From Holophagales bacterium UBA2201 (lineage in GTDB: Bacteria > Acidobacteriota > Thermoanaerobaculia > UBA2201), in assembly GCA_002327305.1 (NCBI GenBank), contig DCUZ01000109.1, forward strand, positions 55,209 to 67,718: a stretch of 12,510 bases of DNA, written 5' to 3'. Shown in pieces: positions 1 through 5,701 of this stretch; within the stretch, counting starts at the first letter, position 1; each line of letters starts with the position of its first letter. Made by a program: the position numbers and the translations under genes. The notes under the pieces were generated by a model. That model had not been told where the DNA came from. It saw nothing but the letters and a program-made list of their open reading frames with translations, and did no database searches.

Positions 1-51
1 GGTGTTGACGTTGTCGCCGTATTTGAAGACGCGCCCCTTATAGCGTGTCAT
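1..51 (-). CDS. leuD: 3-isopropylmalate dehydratase small subunit, N-terminus only (runs off the window)
   Basis: Reading leftward from an ATG at 51, 17 codons are visible before the window edge. They give MTRYKGRVFKYGDNVNT, which fits the opening beta-strand of LeuD-type small subunits (G-R-V/A-W/F-K-F/Y-G-D-N-I/V-D/N-T-D). The ATG lies inside the last codons of leuC, a 14-nt overlap typical of coupled large and small subunits. In this family the small subunit supplies the swivelling domain that, with LeuC, completes the active site for interconverting 2- and 3-isopropylmalate. The loop that distinguishes isopropylmalate from homocitrate or related substrates lies outside the window, so substrate cannot be fixed. 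The identification rests on a short match plus gene order. Confidence 0.8.
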   Translation of the reverse strand, partial: MTRYKGRVFKYGDNVNT

Positions 52-1285
52 CGAGGACTCCTTTCAGCGCGGTGATGGCGGCCGTCCGCGGGCTGGCCAG
101 GTAGATGGCGCTCTCGTTGCACCCCATCCGCCCCTTGAAGTTGCGGTTGGAGGTGGAGACGCACACCTCGCCCGGCGCCAGGGCCCCCTCGTGGGCCCCC
201 AGGCAGGGGCCGCAATTGGGGTTCATCAGGACGGCGCCGGCCTCGAGGAGGGCCGCCAGGGTGCCGTCGGCCATGGCCTGCTTGAAGATGGGCATGGAGG
301 CGGGGAAGACCAAAAGCCGCGTGCCGGAGGCCACCTTCCTGCCTTTGAGCACCGCGGCGGCTTCGTGGAGGTCGCGGAGGCGGCCGTTGGTGCAGGTCCC
401 CACCACCACCTGGTCCACCTTCGTCCCGCGCATGTCGGAGGCGGGCTTCACATTGTCAACGAAGTGCGGGCAGGCCACCTGGGGGCGGAGGTCCGAGAGG
501 TCCCACTCCAGCACTTCGGAATAGCCGGCGTCGGGGTCGGAGAATATCTCCTGATACTCCCCGCGGACCCTGCCCCGCAACCACGCGCGCGTTTTTTCGT
601 CGGGAAGGACATAGCCGTTCTTGGCCCCCATCTCGGCGGCCATATTGGTCAGGACCATCCGGTCGTCCACATCCATCGCTTCGATCACGGGGCCGGTGAA
701 CTCAACCGACTTGTAGAGGGCTCCGTCGGCCCCGATCCTCCCCAGGATGAACAGCACGACATCCTTGGCGGAGCAATCGGCAGGCAGGTCGCCCTTGAGC
801 ACCAGGCGCAGCGTCTCGGGGACCATCAGCCACATCGTGCCCGTGGCCCAGATGGCGGCCGCCTCGCTCCGACCGATGCCGGCGGCGAAGGCCCCCGCGG
901 CCCCGTAGGTGGTGGTGTGGGAGTCGGAGCCCAGGAGGAGGCGCCCCGGGGCGGCGAACCCCTGCTCCATGAAGACCTGGTGGCAGACGCCGCTCGCGAT
1001 GTCGAAGAAGTTCTTCAGCCCCTGCGCGGTGACGAACTGCCGGATCTCCTTGTGGTTGGTGGCGTACTTGCTGTCTGCCGCCGGGGCGCAGTGGTCCAGG
1101 ACGATCACCGGCTGGGCGGGATCTTTCACCCTGGGTTTGCCGATCTTGGCAAAGGTCTTGGCGATGGCGGCGGAGTTGTCGTGCGAGAGGACATGGTCGG
1201 GGGTCACATTGACGATCTCTCCCACTTCGACGGCGGGCTTCCCCGCATATCTCGCCAGCACTTTTTGGACGAAGGTCAGGCCCAT
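38..1285 (-). CDS. leuC: 3-isopropylmalate dehydratase large subunit (aconitase superfamily, LeuC/HacA type)
   Basis: This 415-residue protein has the length of the short archaeal/bacterial LeuC type rather than the ~465-residue enterobacterial type. The aconitase signature is clear: LGSDSHTTTYGAAGAFAAGIG in the first third. The three [4Fe-4S] cysteine ligands are all present, at C298 (GTCTNGR), C358 and C361 (NCGPC). The N-terminal LDHCAPAADSK and the GRMGCNES motif near the end are also family features. The enzyme would isomerise 2-isopropylmalate to 3-isopropylmalate in cytosolic leucine synthesis, with LeuD as partner. A homoaconitase or methylmalate-type substrate cannot be excluded, because the specificity loop is in LeuD. 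A GGGAG Shine-Dalgarno lies about 7 nt before the ATG. The gene starts 12 nt after the stop of the HD-domain gene and overlaps leuD by 14 nt, so the three form one minus-strand operon. Confidence 0.93.
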   Translation of the reverse strand: MGLTFVQKVLARYAGKPAVEVGEIVNVTPDHVLSHDNSAAIAKTFAKIGKPRVKDPAQPVIVLDHCAPAADSKYATNHKEIRQFVTAQGLKNFFDIASGVCHQVFMEQGFAAPGRLLLGSDSHTTTYGAAGAFAAGIGRSEAAAIWATGTMWLMVPETLRLVLKGDLPADCSAKDVVLFILGRIGADGALYKSVEFTGPVIEAMDVDDRMVLTNMAAEMGAKNGYVLPDEKTRAWLRGRVRGEYQEIFSDPDAGYSEVLEWDLSDLRPQVACPHFVDNVKPASDMRGTKVDQVVVGTCTNGRLRDLHEAAAVLKGRKVASGTRLLVFPASMPIFKQAMADGTLAALLEAGAVLMNPNCGPCLGAHEGALAPGEVCVSTSNRNFKGRMGCNESAIYLASPRTAAITALKGVLDDTL

Positions 1286-1297
1286 GGCTTCTCCCTT

Positions 1298-1831
1298 TTA
1301 TTTTGCGAATATCTCGAAATTCGTGAAGTCGGCGTGATGGAGTAATACCCCCTCGTTGGTGCGCCGCATCCCGTCGCCCTCCTTGGAGTGGTTGGCGATG
1401 ATGTGGAGGATGGGCTCGGGGAGGCCGAACCGGGCCGCCAGGCAGGCCCCGGAGACCGGATGCCTCAGGAGCTTGCCGCTCCGGCTCTTGACGAACTTCC
1501 CGTCCTTCTCCTCCATCTCGAGGAGCTTCCCCACGTCGTGCAGGAGGGCCCCGGCGATGAGGATGTCGCGGTCGATGGCCAGGTCACGGGCGTAGACGGC
1601 CTTCAGCGCGTCCAGGACACCCACGCAGACGAGGACGTTGCCCCGCGTGTGCTCCAGCATGGAGGCCGGGCAGGGGTCGTAGAGGAGGGTAAACGGCATG
1701 CGCTTAAGGTCGTCGGGCTTCCAGCCCCCCAGACGCATCCCCTCCTCCCAGGTCTGCAGGCACTTCTCCCGCAGATCCTTGTCCTGGATCAAATCGAACT
1801 CGGGAATCAGTTTGATGAGGTCGTTTCGCAT
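1298..1831 (-). CDS. HD-domain metal-dependent phosphohydrolase
   Basis: A 177-residue HD-superfamily protein. Likely metal ligands are H61, the H98-D99 doublet in ALLHDVGK, H124 (LLRHPVSG), H148 (ANHS) and a C-terminal HHAD with D168. The H...HD...H...H...D order is that of HD phosphohydrolases; no second domain is present. Substrate is not predictable; members act on nucleotides, small phosphates or RNA. The frame stays open upstream to an ATG at 1942 preceded by AAAGGA, which would add 37 residues. I prefer the ATG at 1831 because the extension is low-complexity, Arg/Pro-rich and unlike any HD protein, and because a TGC-TATAAT extended -10 box ends 6 nt before 1831, so the transcript would begin at or next to this ATG. 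It is the first gene of the operon with leuC and leuD; the functional reason is unclear. Confidence 0.85.
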   Translation of the reverse strand: MRNDLIKLIPEFDLIQDKDLREKCLQTWEEGMRLGGWKPDDLKRMPFTLLYDPCPASMLEHTRGNVLVCVGVLDALKAVYARDLAIDRDILIAGALLHDVGKLLEMEEKDGKFVKSRSGKLLRHPVSGACLAARFGLPEPILHIIANHSKEGDGMRRTNEGVLLHHADFTNFEIFAK

Positions 1832-1837
1832 GGGGTA

Positions 1838-1843
1838 ATTATA
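1838..1843 (-). promoter_or_regulatory. -10 box of a probably leaderless promoter for HD-leuC-leuD
   Basis: On the minus strand the sequence reads TGC-TATAAT-TACCCC-ATG. This is a perfect -10 box with an extended TGn, followed by only 6 nt before the start codon at 1831. Transcription normally starts 6-8 nt after the -10 box, so the mRNA should begin at or within a base or two of the ATG and lack a Shine-Dalgarno. No good -35 box is visible at 16-18 nt spacing, consistent with an extended -10 promoter. The same 15-base module, with one mismatch, occurs at 5561-5575. Confidence 0.7.
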
Positions 1844-1850
1844 GCAGGCA

Positions 1851-1972
1851 TAAGGCGGCAGTCCGCAGGCGGCAGAAAACGGGGACTGGACCGCGGGAGG
1901 CAGGCGTCGAGCGCGCGTGCCAGAAGGTTGCCTTTTCCTCATTTTTCCTTTGGTTGCTTCTATGCCGCCTTA
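1851..1972. repeat. 10-bp inverted repeat TAAGGCGGCA / TGCCGCCTTA flanking the intergenic region
   Basis: TAAGGCGGCA at 1851-1860 is exactly repeated in inverted orientation at 1963-1972. The arms bracket about 100 nt of non-coding GC-rich sequence between the end of the LamG gene and the HD-gene promoter. The inside includes a GGCGGCAG repeat of part of the arm at about 1869 and a small CAGTCC...GGACTG stem at 1859-1888. It could be a degenerate miniature element or simply local repeats; no target-site duplication is evident. The loop is too long for an ordinary terminator. Confidence 0.4.
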
Positions 1973-1976
1973 GGTT

Positions 1977-4900
1977 TCACTTCGCCTCATTTCCGCACAC
2001 ATCAACCGCCTTGATAAGATAAAACAGCAAATCACCTGCCGGAGGTTCATCCGGATAAATGGTTCCTGAGATGAGAGAGCCATTTATTTTTTGAGAAGGC
2101 CCCCATGGAGAATCAGAGATAGTATCTCTGTAGACATTGTAGCCTATGGTGTCTGGCCCTCCAATCGCACCCCAGCTCAAATCCACATTCCCGCTATTCC
2201 GGTTCGCGACAAGCGAGTTCCAGCCTGCAGTGTCAGGCGGGGTTGTATCTGCGTTATCCGCGGCCGCAGCGCCGGCAGTGGTAAAAGACATACCACAGCT
2301 ATTGTTATGGCGGACAGCGTAAGTATATGAAGTGCCATTTGCTCCTGTGTCATCTATATGGCTTGAAGTGCCATTCGGGATGCCTGTGGCAATGGGTGAA
2401 CCATCGCGAAAGATATCAAAGTTTCTTCCCGAAGTACTATCGTCTCCCCATTGGGATGGCGCCGTCCATGTGATTTGAACTCCCGTATCACAAGTGCTGA
2501 TATCGGCGGCGGAATTGTTGGTTATTCCTGAAGGCGAAGCGCAGGAAAAGCATTTCCCTTCGCTTCCGGCATAAAATATTGCTGCGATTTCAGAAGCGGA
2601 AAGGGCGCGGTTATAGAATGAGACTTCATCAACGAGACCATTAAAATGAGTATCTTGGGCCGTCCATGGAGTCTTCCCAATTAGTAATTTTTCAGTATTA
2701 ACCCATAATCCTGATGATGTTGTAATTGTAGCTGTTTGAACTCCGTTTATATAAAAATTAATTGCATTCCCTGCTCTTGAGATTACTATGTATTGCCAGG
2801 AATATGCCGTAATGTCTCCAAAAACGTACTCAACTGCGATGTCCCAACTGCTGCCGTTACTGGTGCTCCAGAATTTCCATTTTGAATCATGAATGCCTAT
2901 CTGATAGGGTGTGAAAGAAGACAGTGCTGCCTTTCCAATTAAATGATCATAATCATTACCACCCCCGCCATTCCTTGGTTTTGCCCAGAAGCTGATCGCA
3001 AAATCACCGCTTCCAAAATTGAAAGCATCACTATTTCCCATGTCCAAATAATCATCCACTCCGTCAAGGCTAAACGCCTGGCCGACCATGCCGGGAGCGA
3101 AAGTAGCGCCGTTTTCAGTGGAACCGTCGTTGGCGCCAACGCAGTCAATAGCGTCTCCCTCTCCTCTCCACCACGAAACTATTCCGGTAGGGGGTGCAAA
3201 ACATGGTTTGCACTTGCCCGAACTGCCGGCATTATATATCGCAAGGATTTCAGAGGCGGAAAGGGCGCGATTGAAGATTTCCACTTCGTCGATGAAGCCG
3301 TTGAATGCTCGGGTGCCGCCAACAAGATCTTGATTATGCCGTCCGATGCTAATAGGATCGTCATTGTAAAAGACAGTCTTCGAGCCCAAATTGACCGAGC
3401 CCTCGAGAGAATCGTTAACGTAAAGCCGCAGCAAGCTCCCATTCCAGGTCATCGCCACGTGGTGGAAGGTGCTGAAGGAGAAGCTGTTAATGCTCGTCAG
3501 CTGCGGGTGCGAGCCATCCGAAAAACCCACAAATGCATTGAAGCGCCCAGTGTTTCCAGGACCGGTGAGAGTCCACGATGTGCCCGGAGAGGTAGAGGTG
3601 GTGTCGCCGATATCCTTGCTAACGATAATTGGCCCAATCGCATCGGAGATTGAACCGGCATTCATTGCGAAGACCCAAGCGTCAATCGTGAAGTTCTGTG
3701 GTTTGAGCTCAGCGGCACTCGGTATGCGCACGAAGTCGTTCGCACCATCCAGGCTGAACCCTTGCCCGACCATCCCTGCGGCATAGGTTGCGCCGTTCAT
3801 CAGCGTGCCGTCATTGGTTCCCACAAGATCAAGGGGGTGGCGGTCTCCGGACCACCAGCTCACCATGCCGGAGGGAGATGGGAAACAGATATTGGACTTG
3901 CATTTGCCCGCACTGCCTGCATTGTATATCGCGGCGATTTCATCAGATGAAAGGGCGCGGTTGAAGATGGCAGCTTCGTCTATGAAACCGATATGGTACT
4001 TATAATACTCGCTGGAATTGCCGGCTCGGCCGATCATGACGCTGTCTGTAGAATTGGTGTAACCTAAACCAACGGTCGCCGTGGATTGCGCTTGACCGTT
4101 GATGTAGATGGTGCCGACGAGGTCATCAAAGACACCGACGATGTGATACCACTGACTGGGTAGGATTTGATAGTCTATGATCGCTTGGCGCCCGAAGGGG
4201 AAATAAAGGGTTACCAAATATCCTGATGATGTCGCACCTTGAGCATAGCCATACTCCAACCCGTATCCAGCAAGCCCGCTGCTGCTTCTCTGTTCGACAA
4301 CGGCCCTCAGATCTCCCGGCCATCCTGCTGGTGTGGTTATAGGCGTCGTATTGTATACCCATGCCTCGATGGTCAATGCCGAAGGCGTCACATTGGTGAT
4401 GCTGGAATCGTTCCCGACCTCCACATAATCATCCGCTCCGTCAAAACTAAAAGCCTGCCCGACCATCCCTGCGGCATAGGTTGCGCCGTTCATCAGCGTG
4501 CCGTCATTGGTACCCATCAGATCAAAGGGGTGGTTGTCTCCGGACCACCACGCCACCATATTGGGAGGGGGTTCGAAACATGGTTTACACTTGCCGGCAC
4601 TACCGGCGTTGTAAATCGCGGTGATTTCATCGGAACTCAGGGCACGGTTATAAATTGTGACTTCATCAAGCAGGCCCATATAATGTTGATCTTGAGCCGT
4701 CCATGGGGTGGTTCCAATAAGTAATTTTTCAGTATTTACCCATAATCCTGATGATGTGGCAAGCGTAGCTGTTAGAGTTCCTTCTTTATAAAATTTAATC
4801 GCATTCCCTGCTCTTGTCATGACTATGTATTGCCAGGAATTCAGCGCAACGTCTCCCAATACATAATCAGATGCGATGTTCCAACTACTGCCATTACTCG

Positions 4901-5336
4901 TACTCCAGAATTTCCATTTTGAATCATGAATGCCTATGATATAAGGTGAGAAGGAATTCGTGGCTGCCTTTGCTATTACATGGTCATAATCCTCACCGCC
5001 CCCGCCATTTCTTGGTTTTGCCCAGAAGCTGATCGCAAAATCACCGCTTCCAAAATTGAACGCATCACTATTCCCCATGTCCACGTAATCATCCACCCCG
5101 TCCAGGCTGAACGCCTGACCGACCATGCCTGCGGCATAGGTTGCTCCGTTCATCATCGTGCCGTCATTGGTTCCCGCAAGATCAAGGCGGTGCCCATCGC
5201 CGGACCACCATGAAATCATTCCGGAGGGAGCCGGAGCGCACTGGCCTTGCGCAAGCAGTGAAAATGCCATTACTGCAATGATGAAAGCCATCATTGTTTT
5301 CAAAGAAATTAAACTTGTCTTCTTAAACCATACCAT
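1977..5336 (-). CDS. Large secreted multi-LamG, FnIII-containing surface or extracellular protein
   Basis: 1119 residues from the ATG at 5336. I choose this start because AAAGGA lies 8 nt upstream; the alternative ATG at 5345 overlaps that Shine-Dalgarno. A Lys-rich start and hydrophobic run (to about residue 30) form a Sec signal peptide. Four LamG/concanavalin A-like domains follow, at about 35-247, 256-476, 487-706 and 716-926. Each opens with SGMVSWW-type sequence and GANDG/GTNDG, contains FDG.DDYV, and ends in (D)E...(Y/F)NRALS..EI.AIYNAGS. The linkers GKCKPC, GKCKSNIC, GKCKPC and GKCFSC repeat a cysteine pair. Two FnIII-like domains (about 933-1028 and 1030-1119) close the protein. LamG-like folds bind glycans or other surface ligands; no catalytic domain is visible, so adhesion or carbohydrate binding is inference. 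No LPXTG, PEP-CTERM or transmembrane anchor is seen, and it ends abruptly after the last FnIII strand (VDVCGNEAK). It is clearly AT-richer than its neighbours, suggesting acquisition. Confidence 0.85.
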   Translation of the reverse strand: MVWFKKTSLISLKTMMAFIIAVMAFSLLAQGQCAPAPSGMISWWSGDGHRLDLAGTNDGTMMNGATYAAGMVGQAFSLDGVDDYVDMGNSDAFNFGSGDFAISFWAKPRNGGGGEDYDHVIAKAATNSFSPYIIGIHDSKWKFWSTSNGSSWNIASDYVLGDVALNSWQYIVMTRAGNAIKFYKEGTLTATLATSSGLWVNTEKLLIGTTPWTAQDQHYMGLLDEVTIYNRALSSDEITAIYNAGSAGKCKPCFEPPPNMVAWWSGDNHPFDLMGTNDGTLMNGATYAAGMVGQAFSFDGADDYVEVGNDSSITNVTPSALTIEAWVYNTTPITTPAGWPGDLRAVVEQRSSSGLAGYGLEYGYAQGATSSGYLVTLYFPFGRQAIIDYQILPSQWYHIVGVFDDLVGTIYINGQAQSTATVGLGYTNSTDSVMIGRAGNSSEYYKYHIGFIDEAAIFNRALSSDEIAAIYNAGSAGKCKSNICFPSPSGMVSWWSGDRHPLDLVGTNDGTLMNGATYAAGMVGQGFSLDGANDFVRIPSAAELKPQNFTIDAWVFAMNAGSISDAIGPIIVSKDIGDTTSTSPGTSWTLTGPGNTGRFNAFVGFSDGSHPQLTSINSFSFSTFHHVAMTWNGSLLRLYVNDSLEGSVNLGSKTVFYNDDPISIGRHNQDLVGGTRAFNGFIDEVEIFNRALSASEILAIYNAGSSGKCKPCFAPPTGIVSWWRGEGDAIDCVGANDGSTENGATFAPGMVGQAFSLDGVDDYLDMGNSDAFNFGSGDFAISFWAKPRNGGGGNDYDHLIGKAALSSFTPYQIGIHDSKWKFWSTSNGSSWDIAVEYVFGDITAYSWQYIVISRAGNAINFYINGVQTATITTSSGLWVNTEKLLIGKTPWTAQDTHFNGLVDEVSFYNRALSASEIAAIFYAGSEGKCFSCASPSGITNNSAADISTCDTGVQITWTAPSQWGDDSTSGRNFDIFRDGSPIATGIPNGTSSHIDDTGANGTSYTYAVRHNNSCGMSFTTAGAAAADNADTTPPDTAGWNSLVANRNSGNVDLSWGAIGGPDTIGYNVYRDTISDSPWGPSQKINGSLISGTIYPDEPPAGDLLFYLIKAVDVCGNEAK
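2974..3023 (-). repeat. 50-nt perfect direct repeat, copy in LamG4 (other copy 5011-5060)
   Basis: Fifty consecutive bases are identical between 2974-3023 and 5011-5060. They lie in the FNFGSGDFAISFWAKPRN-coding core shared by LamG4 and LamG1. Similarity continues with scattered mismatches on both sides, for example around the IHDSKWKFW segment at about 2865-2905 and 4905-4945. Confidence 0.95.
3763..3818 (-). repeat. 56-nt perfect direct repeat, header of LamG3 (other copy 4456-4511)
   Basis: Fifty-six consecutive bases are identical between 3763-3818 and 4456-4511. They encode the GTLMNGATYAAGMVGQ header at the start of LamG3 and LamG2. The corresponding stretch of LamG1 (about 5120-5170) differs at only a few bases, but the header of LamG4 is clearly diverged. 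Confidence 0.95.
4456..4511 (-). repeat. 56-nt perfect direct repeat, header of LamG2 (other copy 3763-3818)
   Basis: Second copy of the 56-base exact match. The spacing between copies is 693 nt, one LamG unit. Tandem arrangement of such long identical tracts makes gain or loss of whole LamG units by recombination plausible. Confidence 0.95.
5011..5060 (-). repeat. 50-nt perfect direct repeat, copy in LamG1 (other copy 2974-3023)
   Basis: This is the second copy of the exact 50-base match between LamG1 and LamG4. The copies lie 2037 nt apart in the same orientation, with two dissimilar LamG cores between them. Confidence 0.95.
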
Positions 5337-5344
5337 GTGTGACA

Positions 5345-5350
5345 TCCTTT
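5345..5350 (-). promoter_or_regulatory. Shine-Dalgarno deciding the LamG-protein start
   Basis: On the minus strand AAAGGA is followed by 8 nt and then the ATG at 5336. An in-frame ATG at 5345 overlaps this motif and so has no usable ribosome site. This supports the start three codons downstream of the longest frame. Confidence 0.65.
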
Positions 5351-5386
5351 CAAGAGGGCATTAAACCCAGAAAATGCATTTGCCAT

Positions 5387-5563
5387 CTACTGCGGCTTGG
5401 AAATCCCTGCCATATAAAGGCGTGCTCGCTCATCGCTCCTCACCATATCGCATGGATATGGCTCGGTCGCTCTTCCCTGTGCTTGCCTGTATTGTCCACT
5501 GGTGTAGGCGGTGCGGTGGGTGGTAAAACGTTCCACTAGCCCCCGAGTAGAGTCAATGCTCAT
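5387..5563 (-). pseudogene. Stub of a type IIG-like restriction-modification enzyme N-terminus
   Basis: A 58-codon reading frame starts at the ATG at 5563. Its residues 1-31 (to about 5471) contain LVERFTTHRTAYTSGQY followed by RQAQGR. This resembles the conserved N-terminal helix-turn of Eco57I-like and type IIG restriction/N6-methyltransferase fusions, of the pattern LV-ERF--NRDAYKS--YNEAQLR-EFIDPFF. The match stops at the AQ-R residues; the remaining 27 codons show nothing of the expected EFIDPFF continuation. The rest of such a gene (usually 900 or more residues with an NPPY motif) is absent. I read it as a deletion or rearrangement scar rather than a working peptide, although a translated short ORF cannot be excluded. 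Its TATAAT-AACCCC-ATG start module is intact. The stop lies 50 nt upstream of the LamG start, so its promoter could drive that gene. Confidence 0.5.
5443..5461. repeat. 7-bp perfect hairpin between the stub and the LamG gene
   Basis: CCATATC (5443-5449) and GATATGG (5455-5461) are perfect reverse complements separated by the 5-nt loop GCATG. There is no following T-tract on either strand, so it is not a standard terminator. It lies just after the point where similarity of the stub to R-M enzymes ends. It could be a rearrangement scar, a protein-binding palindrome or a leader stem. Confidence 0.4.
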
Positions 5564-5569
5564 GGGGTT

Positions 5570-5575
5570 ATTATA
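5570..5575 (-). promoter_or_regulatory. -10 box with leaderless spacing in front of the R-M stub
   Basis: The minus strand reads TATAAT-AACCCC-ATG, with 6 nt between the -10 box and the ATG at 5563. The 15-base block 5561-5575 differs from 1829-1843 (HD-gene start) at one position only. No convincing -35 box is seen. No better promoter is visible between 5346 and 5560, so this may be the promoter for the LamG gene, through the stub as leader. Confidence 0.55.
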
Positions 5576-5627
5576 CTCCAACTGTTTAACTTGGGACAGA
5601 TTCCAACACTACGATCAAGGCAAAATG

Positions 5628-5661
5628 CCGATTCCGATACCGATTCCGATACCGATACCGA
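5628..5661. repeat. CCGATW hexamer microsatellite upstream of polA
   Basis: Five consecutive hexamers CCGATT, CCGATA, CCGATT, CCGATA, CCGATA are followed by a partial CCGA. The run ends about 26 nt before the polA -10 box, so it spans or abuts the upstream promoter region. Hexamer arrays of this kind change length by slippage. In one frame it reads as alternating Pro-Ile, but no start or context supports coding. Confidence 0.85.
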
Positions 5662-5687
5662 GCATAGTTCGGGATAATTTCGCATGC

Positions 5688-5693
5688 TATAAT
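5688..5693 (+). promoter_or_regulatory. Extended -10 promoter for the polA operon, leaderless or nearly so
   Basis: The sequence reads TGC-TATAAT, then 8 nt, then the GTG start codon at 5702. Transcription would begin within about 1-2 nt of the GTG, leaving no room for a Shine-Dalgarno; none is present. As at 1838, the -10 box carries an upstream TG and lacks a recognisable -35 box. Confidence 0.65.
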
Positions 5694-5701
5694 TCAAACT
5701 C

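Larger units (their letters stand above)
2559..5234 (-). repeat. Four tandem LamG-domain coding repeats of about 660-690 nt
   Basis: The repeat units occupy about 4596-5234 (LamG1), 3909-4571 (LamG2), 3219-3878 (LamG3) and 2559-3191 (LamG4). The period, measured between the GKC linkers, is 229, 230 and 220 codons. Protein similarity extends to the nucleotide level in patches, so at least part of the duplication is recent. LamG1 and LamG4 align without gaps through the core, whereas LamG2 and LamG3 have different cores but share the domain header with LamG1. Confidence 0.85.

Noticed and set aside
191..1345. Long plus-strand open frame opposite leuC
   Set aside because: GC-driven antisense frame, rich in Gly/His/Val, with no domain; the minus strand encodes a complete LeuC.
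1832..1942. N-terminal extension of the HD protein from an ATG at 1942 with AAAGGA upstream
   Set aside because: The extension is Arg/Pro-rich, resembles nothing in HD proteins and would place the TATAAT box inside the coding region.
2559..5234. CRISPR array or tandem-repeat mobile element in the repeated block
   Set aside because: The repeats are protein-domain length, in one frame, and explained by LamG units; there are no short regular repeats with unique spacers.
5387..5470. Resemblance of the stub tail SDERARLYMAG to antisense frames of the LamG repeats (SSDERARLKMA near 3940)
   Set aside because: The similarity is only about 10 residues and breaks down at once on both sides at the nucleotide level. 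It is likely coincidence.
5337..5470. Possible c-di-GMP-type riboswitch in the LamG leader
   Set aside because: A few GGCA/GCAAA fragments are present, but I cannot build the conserved three-way junction, so there is no support.
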